A stretch of 64,000 nucleotides of DNA from Ligula intestinalis (lineage: Eukaryota; Platyhelminthes; Cestoda; Diphyllobothriidea; Diphyllobothriidae): NCBI GenBank assembly GCA_036362985.1, contig JAYGXS010000002.1:89677441-89741440 (forward strand), in the 5' to 3' direction. The notes beneath the pieces were generated by a model. The model was given only the letters and a program-made list of their open reading frames with translations, was not told the origin of the DNA and made no database searches. How positions within the stretch are numbered: the first letter of the stretch is position 1; each line of letters begins with the position of its first letter. The position numbers were made by a program, and so were the translations under genes. Below, one piece after another: positions 55,491-64,000 of the stretch.

Positions 55491-56984
55491 TTACATTTGT
55501 ATATACTTCTCATTATTTTACCGTAACCTATTTTATGTTGGATATATTATGTTCCCAAGAGACAATTCTGAATGCTCTCATGCACACGTTAAAATTTGTA
55601 CATGAATATATGTTACTCACTGTTTTATAGTGACATGTTTTATGCTGGGTATTTCATGCATACTGTTTTCAATAGGGTATTCAAAGGCATTGCCTACTAC
55701 CCCAAATATACTGAAATATACTGTACTAAGTCTTCTTAAAAACTCTCTCAAACAAAAATGTATTTTATCTGTGCAAATTCCTTATCAGATAATGTATCTA
55801 GCGGTGGATCCAAGAGTGAATCCAAAATTCCAGGAGAGCAAATTCGTGCTCTACCGCTGCCCTCTTCCTCTTTTAATACCTCTCATTGATTAGGCGCTAC
55901 ATATAATGTTTTTCTAACACATAGAAGGTTTAATCAATTGTTGGTTATTGTGACTATAATGTCTTTTGTAATGCTTGAGAATTAATTTTTAAGCACATGG
56001 CCGACAGAAATTCACATAAGTATATAAGAGGCCCAAGAATAGAATTTTACTTAGAATTGATCGGTGTGTGTTTCATCAAATGGGATCTCTCTCGGAAGAT
56101 CTAATGACTGACTTAATAATTATGTCAGGCCTAGAAACTTAGTTTTGTTCACACAATGTTTTAGTACAAGAAACCAAGCACAAGTTACACTAAATCTGCA
56201 TTACCGTGACTAAACTTTAGGCGATTTCCGAGGCCCACAACCCATAATATCACTGGGCACTAGTGTGGTCAGATGCTTTCGTATAAAAGTCCCAAAAGGT
56301 TATGGTTAGGCAAAAGAGCGTATTTGGGTCATAAGTAGGCAGTCCCTCGATCGCAAGCGTCCTTTCACCCAGAATTAAGTACACTGAGCTATCAGACAAA
56401 TGGTGCTTGCTGTTTCCTTTGAGTAGCTTCTGATACTTAGTCAAAGTTATTTAGTCTCCTGTGGTACGTAATCATGGGCATTTTGTGTCATTTACCCCAA
56501 AGATTTTAGAGGGAGGGGGCATTTGTGGAAATTACTATGGCGCTAGTTGGTATATAAAGCAACTCGAAGACGCCTACTATCAATGAACCAACGCAATTTC
56601 GATGCACCAGATATGTTCAGTACGCATTCAGGCCGTCGGAGCATGAATTCCAGGACGCAATTTCTTTTCCCTCGTCAGACCACCGAGATAGTGTTACTGC
56701 CGCAAAAGGTCTACTGGAAAAAGGGACAGAATTACTAGCTTCTGGACGGGCGGTGGATTTTTTTGTCAAAAGCTTGGTGTCTGATCACAAAGGAAGATCG
56801 TGCTGGTTAAATCAACTAACCATTCAGGCCGATATGCATCAGAGGCGCAGGATAAAAGGGCTTAACAAAGGTAACTGGCCGCTTTTAAGGCACAAGTAAG
56901 AAAAAAGTACAGCAGGTGGATTAAGAACCTTCGAAAAACGAACCTTCGCGAGCCTTTTTCAGTAACCAGTATATACGAATGTTG
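55491..56984. other. Intronic sequence, no gene recognised
   Basis: AT-rich, with unclassified short frames. No repeat copies were identified. Confidence 0.4.
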
Positions 56985-57240
56985 TCAATACAAGCGAACA
57001 TGCGAGTCCCAGGAGGTAATTGAGAAGAAGATAACTCGATGGCTGGGACAATACGTTTACTCGCCTGACGTTTCGACATCCGTCGCGGATTCATCACCAA
57101 AGACATTAGCGGGAACCCGTAACAGTAATTTCCACTACTGTTTCCTGAGAATGTCTCTGATGATAAATCCGCGACGGATGTCGAAACGTCAGACGAATAA
57201 ACTTACTGTCCCATCGATCAAGTCGTCTTCTTCTCAATAA
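56985..57240. repeat. Palindrome of two PLE group A termini
   Basis: The left half is inverted (GAGAAGAAGATAACTCGATG...), the right half forward (...CATCGATCAAGTCGTCTTCTTCTC), with a short centre around 57115-57145. The right core is intact, the left one is mutated (TTGGTGA for CTGATGA). Confidence 0.7.
57151..57200 (+). ncRNA. Hammerhead ribozyme core (PLE group A terminus)
   Basis: TGTCT, CTGATGA (57157-57163), hairpin ATCCG-CGA-CGGAT, GAAA (57183-57186), ACGTC, AGACG. Stem I TGTCT/AGACG has four Watson-Crick pairs and one G-U. This is one of the two best hammerhead candidates in the window. Confidence 0.72.
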
Positions 57241-57781
57241 GGATGTTGTTCGGGTGCTGATGCGTTTGGGCTTTTCTAATATTTGAAACGAATGGAAAGA
57301 CATTCCATTAAAAAAAATTCTCAAGGTTATTTCATTTTCAGATACCCATCCTATCATAACTGCTCAAATTTCAGTTTGGTTGCTTCAAAATGGGATGGAA
57401 TGGGGTAAAAGAAGGTTTGTACGGCAAAAGACCATCTACGGTCTATAAAAACATTGACATCACATGATGCTGAACAACTCGAAAGTGTAAAAGTTTTGAT
57501 AAACACTCAGAAGCGCCTTTCTGATAAGATCCCCTAGCTAGTTATGTATACTCAGTAGTACAGCATTTCTGGGAGAGCCTTTATTATATTGGCAACCTCA
57601 CTTATTATGTGACACAAATATCAATAATTCTCGACTCTAACAAGGCACGTAAAATGAAATATAAAATAAAACTCTTTAAAATGCGCAGATCACTACAACC
57701 CTCTTGGGGTCGTATGCATAGAATAGTGAATAATGCGGTTAAAAATCTCCACATAAGTAGACTTGTCTCTGTACAACTTAC

Positions 57782-58450
57782 GGCTTCGTCCGCGGAGTGC
57801 ATGTCCAAACTCGGACTGTTGTTGTTTGGCGTAGAGGGTTCGATCTTCTGTTCCGGTTTGGGCAGACCACGACGCTCGGCAGCCAATTCGGCATCGATTT
57901 GCTTCTCAAGGTGGATTATTTTTGGCACCTCCATTCCGAATTTGCCGCCAAGGCGCGCCACCTCCAACAGGCAGATAATCACACTGCGCAGATGCCTCCT
58001 CGACACCAAGTCCTCCGTCTCGAAGAGGATGCTGTCGGGAAATCCTACAGCGCGACACCATTTAAGGAAGCTTGCTATATTTTCACGTATCCAGAAAGGC
58101 ACACCCCCGCGGTATCGTGGTCTAACTCCCCGTGACTGATATTTTGGGGGTTCATTAGGAAGGAAAGCATTAACACTGGCAACACGGACACCCTGTAGTC
58201 GCTGTCCGCCACGTAGCTTAGAGCCTGAGCCGCTGTCAATCATGCGCTGGTGTAGCTGGTTAGCGTACTGGCACAAAAGTATACCGTCGGATATTTTGTC
58301 AAAGAAATTGTCACCTTTCAGATCGCCAGCAAGATCCGGGAAGAGGTGCGACATCCACTCTGCGAGGTCCTCAGCCATTGCCGTCACATATTCGTCCCGA
58401 TTTCGCCTAGTTTGGGCCCTGGAAGCTAATGCAGGAGCGGTCTGTGACAT
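57782..58450 (-). CDS. GAS2-KY gene, start and GAS2-type CH domain
   Basis: Begins ATG (MSQTAPALASRAQTRRNRDE) at 58450, 223 codons, donor GAAGCC|GTAAGT, phase 0. The CH domain spans about residues 20-190: YVTAMAEDLAEWMSHLFPDL, FFDKISDGILLCQYANQLHQ, FWIRENIASFLKWCRAVGFP, SILFETEDLVSRRHLRSVII, CLLEVARLGGKFGMEVPKII, HLEKQIDAEL. FLKWCR...FETEDLV and CLLE are specific to the GAS2 family, whose CH domain binds actin. An insert of about 40 residues (GSKLRGGQRLQGVRVASVNA...) separates its helices, as is usual in GAS2 proteins. The start Met is the only one upstream of the domain in this frame. Upstream 58451-58640 is probably 5' untranslated sequence or promoter. Confidence 0.9.
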
Positions 58451-59789
58451 CTATCCCTGATTGTTGTTGTGTTTGTGTTAACGGAGAGCACACAGTCTGA
58501 GTCAGCTGCGACGTTCGAACAGCAGTTGGTGCGGCACCAACTGTGCTTGAGAGAAAATGCACTGCTATAGACACTAGGCGCATATTTAGTCTAGATCAAA
58601 CGTGAGAGTCCTGCTTGTCTGCGGAGGTGAGGGTAAGCAAAGCAGTCTAGCTATCAATTTCAAACCATCTATCTGAAAGCCAGTGGTCAGCACCGCGTGT
58701 GTGTCTGTGGGTGGGTGTGTGTGTGTGTAATCGGTGTGACGCGGTACCTCTCACGTGGTTAAGGAGTATGGCTTGGTGAAGATACCATAGGAACCATCTC
58801 AATGAGAAAAATTTCCGAGAACGGAGACAGTGAGCAAGCTCTCCTTTCGCAAAAAAATGGTTCATTAAAAATCCCAATTTCCAATATCGGCCAGAGACCA
58901 GCGTTGGGTTAAGTATAAACTTGGCAGATGTGGAGAACATTACATCCGCTTTTCTGCGTAGATGAAAGTAGATTGTGATAATTCTAGTGAGGGAACTTTC
59001 ATTCGCATTGTCAGCATTTTTGTTTTTGGGGACAGAGCACACTCCATTGTGTTCCTCGCCTGTTTCGCTGTATTAATGCTACATGATTTGTTATTTACGG
59101 TAAGGCTGCTCAGGCTGTTCGAATGCCTTGATATATGGGGTTCATCCTCATGAAGAAACTGTTTTAACACGCGGAGATGTAGTCTAGTCAAAAGGTTTCA
59201 AAGACTATATGACATAGAACTGAGCTTTGCGGCTGGAAATTGAGTCCCAATTGAACTTTCTAAAATCACTGTCAACTATTTCCACATTTCTCGGTAACCT
59301 CTCGCCAACTGCAGAATAACTCACTACCATACACGTTAGCAGCGGTGATAACAGAAGGAATGGAAACAACCATCATCACAAGAAAATCCTTAAACTGCCT
59401 AATGCAATCTGACTGGGTTTTTAGGCCAACTGGTCAGTTAATGACGCCACATTTACGGAGCTTTGATGACGGTAAAATAATGAATGCTTATATGCAGATT
59501 AGTCGAAGTAAGCAAACGGGGACGAATCTGGAGCATGAAATATTACACTATTACCGAACTTCAGAAGAGAGACCATAAACTTTGGAAATGCTGCCAAATG
59601 TTTCCGTGGTTAATGTTCTTGGCCTTCACCACCATGTTGAAATATGACAACTACTGCATAATGATCTAAAATTTTTTACCCGGGTGAGAAAAGCACTTAT
59701 AAAAACGGATGCAACTAGATGAATGGTATAAGTGGAAAACATTCCCGCCAGAATGGTAGCCCCCACAGGCTTGGGCTGAGCTGCGTCAT
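58451..59789. other. Upstream region of GAS2-KY gene
   Basis: No TATA box stands out. A GT repeat lies at about 58698-58728. Frames at 58647-59042 and 59345-59578 show no family match. Confidence 0.4.
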
Positions 59790-59990
59790 GGTCGCTGGGA
59801 CAATACATTTATTCGCCCAACGTTTCGAGATCCGTCGCGAATTCGTCATCAGTGACATAGTCAAAGAACAGTAGCAGAAACGCGTAATAAATTCGGCTCA
59901 TTTTCGGGCTCATTCGTCCAGACCATGCCAAACATTCAGATTCTACGACGCCGAAATTGTCGCAAGACGTGACAATCTTAGTGTTTGTGG
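59790..59990 (+). mobile_element. PLE group A fragment
   Basis: An inverted terminus (GGTCGCTGGGACAATACATT...) at 59790-59880 is joined to a short endonuclease piece at about 59915-59990 (CCAAACATTCAGATTCTACG, ACGCCGAAATTGTCGCAAGA), which aligns with 10228-10276. It has the same order as 1774-2050. Confidence 0.55.
59812..59857 (-). ncRNA. Hammerhead ribozyme core (PLE group A terminus)
   Basis: Minus strand: TGTCA, CTGATGA, hairpin around TTCGCGA, TCTCGAAACGTTGGGCG. The core strands are intact, but stem III reads ACGUU and the TGTCA change weakens stem I, so activity is less likely. Confidence 0.5.
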
Positions 59991-60297
59991 TTTTAGTAGA
60001 TCACTCATGTTTAGCCGCAACGTATTGGCGAGTTTCCGACCACGGGAATTAGTTTAACATTCTGGCAGCCGTTCCTTCATTTCTATCAGGCTGACGAATG
60101 ACAAGCAGTCAACAAACTCTCCAGCAATATCACATGTGACCATTAAAACACAGGTTTTCTAGCCACGAAATGTGGAGCTGTGGATTGCACGTTGTGAGGC
60201 CGAATTACACACCAGGAAACAAAATACGACCACCCGATGCGTAGTTAAGGTGTCGAGTGTACTGACGCGCTGTGTGACATCTTCATCCATCATCCCC

Positions 60298-60545
60298 AAG
60301 AGCAGACTTATGAGAGGTTGAAAGAGGCTCTTGTAAAACACGTAGCTGTGACGGAAGAGTGCCCTCTACGCCATCTCCTTACGGATGAAGTACTCGGTGA
60401 CCGGAAACCGTCTCAGCTTTTGAGACAAATGCAGCCACTTGTTGGTGAACGGAAGTTCGAGACCCCCATTTATCGTCAGATTTTCCTTCAATGCCTCCCA
60501 CTCGACGTACAGGCGGTATTCTTCATTTTCAATGGAACATGGTAG
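60298..60545 (+). pseudogene. Ty3/gypsy Gag fragment
   Basis: QTYERLKEALVKHVAVTEEC, PLRHLLTDEVLGDRKPSQLL, RQMQPLVGERKFETPIYRQI, FLQCLPLDVQAVFFIF matches the capsid region of flatworm gypsy-type Gag (LGDRKPSQLLR.M...F..LP..V). It packages the RNA when intact. Only this segment is preserved, and it stops at 60545. Confidence 0.72.
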
Positions 60546-60934
60546 AATAAGCCGAGGTCCCTGACAATATGATGGCCTTAAGAGTCATGAGGGCGAATCC
60601 CGTGTGTCAAAACACCATTCCAACTCCTGACCATTGTACTGACCGACTCGAATAATCGGGTACACAACGGAAGTCTCAGCTCATTGCCATTACCGTTGGA
60701 GACTGACGACAATCAAGTAATCGATTACTATCAAGAGACCGACAGCGACGTTCTACGCGTTCCCGCACATGCTGTCAACCATCTCAAATTAGACTTAGCT
60801 GATATACTCATCATTTCGGAGCCAGGGCGCGACGATGCGTCCAACCGAATCCCTTTTTCCCCACTCTCGGCCGCCAGACATCATTTCAGATCTCGCCGCC
60901 CTAGCAGAGAGTCGTGCTCTTCGTAGACAGACTT

Positions 60935-61045
60935 CTTCCATCTATTCTCCGTTCCTCTGTATACCATTCCTTCTATTCTGGCCTTCCCAAGACTTCTCTT
61001 TTCTACTAAGTAACCATGATCTGACGATCGCAGTTGCTAGGGTTT
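60935..61045 (+). repeat. Dispersed repeat B, 3' part, within gypsy remains
   Basis: ATACCATTCCTTCTATTCTG, GCCTTCCCAAGACTTCTCTT, ATCTGACGATCGCAGTTGCT, AGGGTTTCG. It lies between the Gag and reverse-transcriptase fragments of the gypsy element. Confidence 0.5.
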
Positions 61046-61076
61046 CGCTTATTTAACCCCCTGCGATTAATTCGCT

Positions 61077-61230
61077 CGAATGCCTTTTGGTCTGAGGAAT
61101 GCCACTCAAACATCCCATCGGTTCATCGATCGGGTGCGGCGACGTCACGACTTTGTTTATGCTTACTTCGATGATTTACTGGTGGCCACGTCTGACGCTT
61201 CTGAACACAAATCCATCTCAAACAAATGTT
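61077..61230 (+). pseudogene. Ty3/gypsy reverse transcriptase fragment
   Basis: MPFGLRNATQTSHRFIDRVR, RRHDFVYAYFDDLLVATSDA, SEHK: MPFGL.NA.QTF.RF and the Y.DDLLVAS box (here YFDD) are signatures of gypsy reverse transcriptase. About 50 codons are left. It probably belongs to the same insertion as 60298-60545. Confidence 0.8.
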
Positions 61231-61527
61231 CGAATGACTCGCCTTCTACGGCATTATCATTATTTACTTTCATGAAATTGTCAGCTGTAAACTTGGTAAT
61301 TACTTTGTGATCACGTCAGTGGCAGTCTGCAGGCACTTGGATTGTTCACATAGGAATAAGCCATCTTTGGCCTACATTTGCTCTGGTTGCTGCGAGCAAT
61401 CGTTGCCACAGGGACTCTTTGCCGCCTGATAGTCATTGATGCAGCAACCGGAAGGCTTAGCTGGTTCCATGAATTGGCTCTTTTCTGAGAACTGTTCACC
61501 AAAAGGAACTATCGGCTGTGTGGGCAG

Positions 61528-61990
61528 ACCATGCACATTTACTATGTCACTTGCCCCTGTGGCGCAGGATACGCTAGCCGAGCAACGAGGCGCCCGAAAA
61601 ACAGAGTACATACACACGTATTAGCCTGGCTAAGCAAGCCTAAAACCAGATCGATCTTGAGTTCTTTTCCCGCACATCTTGTCAATACGAATCACCGAGT
61701 CGATACAAATGAAGCCGGACACCGGAGAACTTCTTAAAAGGCCTTCGCCAACTAGGACTAGCAACGGCCGAGGCAGTGTATGTACGGCTACTGAATCCAG
61801 TGCTGCTTTGTCAGAAGACGCTAACGCAAGCTATTTCCATCCCGCGGCCGACGCTAGGTGGCGATCGCACATCGCCCCTGCCCCCTGGTGAGAGTTGTTC
61901 ACTCCGCGCAAATAACAGGGATTATCACGCCATGTACCTGACCTCTGCCCCAGCAAAACGTATTCTTAAAACCGATCTTGCCATGCGGGC
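61528..61990 (+). pseudogene. PLE group B endonuclease remnant
   Basis: MHIYYVTCPCGAGYASRATR, RPKNRVHTHVLAWLSKPKTR, SILSSFPAHLVNTN resembles 39165-39320, but YIG has become YAS and a frameshift follows near 61715. The Pro-rich tail and CCATGCGGGCGGCG lead into the 3' terminus. Confidence 0.65.
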
Positions 61991-62625
61991 GGCGTGAAAA
62001 TGATTATTTGCAATCAAAGTAAACTTATTAACACTGTCAGACTGCACAAAGTTAATTATCCCTGCAGTTGTACTGGTCTGGGGACGAATTTCTGGATGTA
62101 TATGCTAGTTGAATAAACATTTCATCGTTCAGGAAACGTTTGATTCTTCAAGATGTATGCGCAGCTATGAAACTAATGCCTGAAGACGGATTCCGTTGGC
62201 ATCTGCGTATGTATCCAAGGTATCCAACGATATGTGGGTTTCGCTTTTTACCTCATAAATTCAAACTACGGCGGGCTGTCCCATGGTCCTTTCCCAGCAG
62301 CATGCGGGCAGCGTGAAAAGCATGAGTTGTAATCAAAGTACACTGAATTAGTGTACCTGCCCGACTGTACGATTTTAATTATCCCCGCAGTTATACTGGC
62401 CGGTGACGAATTGCTGAAAATATATTTTGGCTGAATAAATGTTTCACCTGTTAGGAAATGTTTGATTCCCCAATTTCTGTGCAAACGTATAAAGTTAAAG
62501 CCCTAAGGAGGATTTTAGTGACATTTTCATATGTACAGAAGGTATCCAACGATATCCGGATTTCGCCTTTTCTCTCATAAATCCAAACTACGGCGGGCTG
62601 TCAAAGGGTCAGTTTGCCGCAGCGT
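61979..62625 (+). repeat. Tandem pair of PLE group B 3' ends
   Basis: Two units of about 310-330 bases (61979-62290, 62297-62625). Both contain CATGCGGGC.GCGTGAAAA, TTAATTATCCC.GCAGTT.TACTGG, GGTATCCAACGATAT and end at CAAACTACGGCGGGCTGTC. They diverge by about 15-20% by eye. Confidence 0.65.
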
Positions 62626-62756
62626 ATGCATTAATTCCAGCAATCCAAAGGAATCAGCCTCGGGTCAATGGAGACAGTTTGTGTAAATTGCAAGTAACTA
62701 GAATAACTTTTGGTCCTGTGGTAATAAACAGTTGGATTAACAGAGAAGGAGTGCAT

Positions 62757-62835
62757 CTGTAGCTTAATAGTAGAGTGTTGGTCGCGCAAAAGCCATCCCT
62801 GTTGTGTGGGTTTGAATCCCACCGAGGCCGCAACT
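62757..62835 (+). other. tRNA-like sequence (SINE or tRNA pseudogene)
   Basis: CTGTAGCTTAATAGTAGAGT fits an A box and GTGGGTTTGAATCCCAC a full T arm with B box. The anticodon loop GCGCAAA would give GCA (Cys), but the anticodon stem is imperfect and the acceptor ends do not pair. A tRNA-derived SINE or tRNA pseudogene fits better than an active tRNA gene. Confidence 0.5.
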
Positions 62836-63059
62836 TTTTTAACAATGGGGTCAGTGGAAGTATTCAAATCAGCCAAACCCCCAACTATGAGCGCGATAGA
62901 ATTAAGAAGACTGAATAGAAATCGATGGACATACATCTGAGGTGATTAACGAGTATTCTTGCGAATGACCTCAGCATATTCCCCAACTTAAAGTCCTAAA
63001 AGGAGTCAAGTGGTAAATGAGCTCCCTAACATGATGATCAGATCTGGGCATGGTAGAGC

Positions 63060-63700
63060 TTGTTGATACTGCGCACCTAAATAGCATGGCAACATTTAAA
63101 ACACAAGGACATAGGATAGGAAAGCGCACAGAGATGGCCCGTCGCGGCTAGTAAAGGCTCAGTACTTCTACTTGTTATGGCTGTGATCATGCGATGATGT
63201 AATGGATGGCACCTCTTCATGCGTGATGATTGGTGGCAATGGATCCGGAGATCTTTACTCAGTCTCTTCTCCAGCGATGGAGACAAAAGATAGAAGGTCC
63301 AGGGACAGCTTCCGTGTTTTGACGGACGGTGTCGAGCCAAGTCTTCAGTTGCCCTCCTCTTCCGCGATTCCGTGTTGGCTAGGGTGCCGGAGGGCCGAGG
63401 GCAACGTTGCTTACCTCGTGAGCCGGACGACGAAGAACGTGTCAAAACCACCTCAGTCGCCTTTCTCTAATGGACTGAGGTATCCTCGAGATGCGATGGC
63501 AGCGGTTGCGGACAGTCTCATCCGAGAATAATTCAGTATACATAATTCGCAGGATGGGCCTCGAGCATCGGTGGTCAAAGACCTCCAGTCTTCGCTCATC
63601 TTCTAGCGAAGCTGTCGTCGCGATGGAGATGTAGTAAAAGCTTGGTGTTAGTAACCGAACACGTACGGTGAAGGAGAACTGGGCTGCAAAACCCAAGCTT
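63060..63700 (-). pseudogene. LINE 3' end remnant
   Basis: Minus-strand translation: LEDERRLEVFDHRCSRPILR, IMYTELFSDETVRNRCHRIS, RIPQSIRERRLRWF, then across a stop and frameshift HVLRRPAHEVSNVALG and GGQLKTWLDTVRQ. This is the C-terminal end of a CR1/RTE-like reverse transcriptase (RRLRWFGHVLRRP...GG..KTWLDTV). The rest of the element is absent. The remaining bases to 64000 show nothing recognisable. Confidence 0.78.
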
Positions 63701-64000
63701 TTGTCACAACATAAGCAAAGTAAATAAAACAACTTAAAAATAACGTTTGCAATGCAAGGCAACGATGGAGCCTTCGTCATTTCTCCCCACTCATCAGCTG
63801 GCTTGTCTTTGCTCTGTCTTGACTATGTCTACTTTATTGTCTTGCTAGCTAACTTGAGTGACACAAAACAAAAAAGGATAAGGATTTACGGCCTGCGTAT
63901 TCACGCCACACACTGAGGGCTAAACACCGGTAAGACCTATTTTACTTGTATTTACCGTAAACCTATTTATGATCAAACATGAATCCACATATGAGCCTTC

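Larger units (their letters stand above)
52277..57781 (-). other. First long intron of GAS2-KY gene
   Basis: 5.5 kb, phase 0. Contains a LINE fragment with a PLE terminus (54791-55490) and a hammerhead palindrome (56985-57240). No additional exon with domain similarity was recognised between the CH and GAR exons, although a linker exon is possible. Confidence 0.6.

Overview
The window is eukaryotic: coding sequence lies in short exons with GT/AG borders separated by kilobase introns, and most of the rest is decayed transposons. Penelope-like elements (PLEs) with GIY-YIG endonuclease tails, CR1/RTE-type LINE fragments and Ty3/gypsy pieces together suggest a platyhelminth, most likely a large-genome tapeworm of the diphyllobothriid kind. 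The species assignment is inference; no rRNA or mitochondrial marker is present.

One host gene dominates. It runs on the minus strand from a start codon at 58450 to at least 14217. I recover ten exons: a GAS2-type calponin-homology (CH) exon (57782-58450), two exons forming a GAS2/GAR microtubule-binding domain (52169-52276, 51907-52006), a large exon of 37-residue tandem repeats (50232-51301), two exons of a kyphoscoliosis-peptidase/hillarin-type transglutaminase-like domain (43736-43998, 29306-29609), and four exons of the beta-rich KY repeats that follow it (22188-22346, 20793-21051, 18037-18330, 14217-14446). Splice phases agree at seven of the nine junctions; the other two show that a small exon is missing from my model in each of two introns. 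The predicted protein joins actin/microtubule cross-linking modules to a transglutaminase-like core whose Cys and His positions look substituted, so it is probably a cytoskeletal scaffold and not an enzyme. The 3' end of the gene was not found and may lie beyond base 1.

The introns and flanks are filled with mobile DNA. There are at least three PLE groups: A (1774-2412, 10030-10760 and many terminal pieces), B (2985-3810, 8385-9245, 38130-39830, 61528-62625) and C (44060-46260 and 46655-48338, which may be two lineages). A hAT element with an 8-bp target duplication occupies 24463-27931, a Helitron remnant with Pif1 helicase and a classic 3' hairpin-CTAG end lies at 35920-36984, and LINE 3' ends lie at 54890-55490 and 63060-63700. 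Gypsy fragments lie at 60298-61230, a long-arm inverted repeat at 30766-31705, and a 260-bp palindrome with a tRNA-like core at 12399-12662.

The most unusual signals are the GAS2-KY fusion itself, a frameshifted inverted copy of one of its exons inside its own 14-kb intron (33256-33460), and repeated hammerhead-ribozyme cores in the PLE termini. These cores often occur as head-to-head pairs that make palindromes (1237-1435, 22711-23040, 30029-30268, 56985-57240), with a self-complementary ACGU stem III of the kind expected for dimeric hammerheads.
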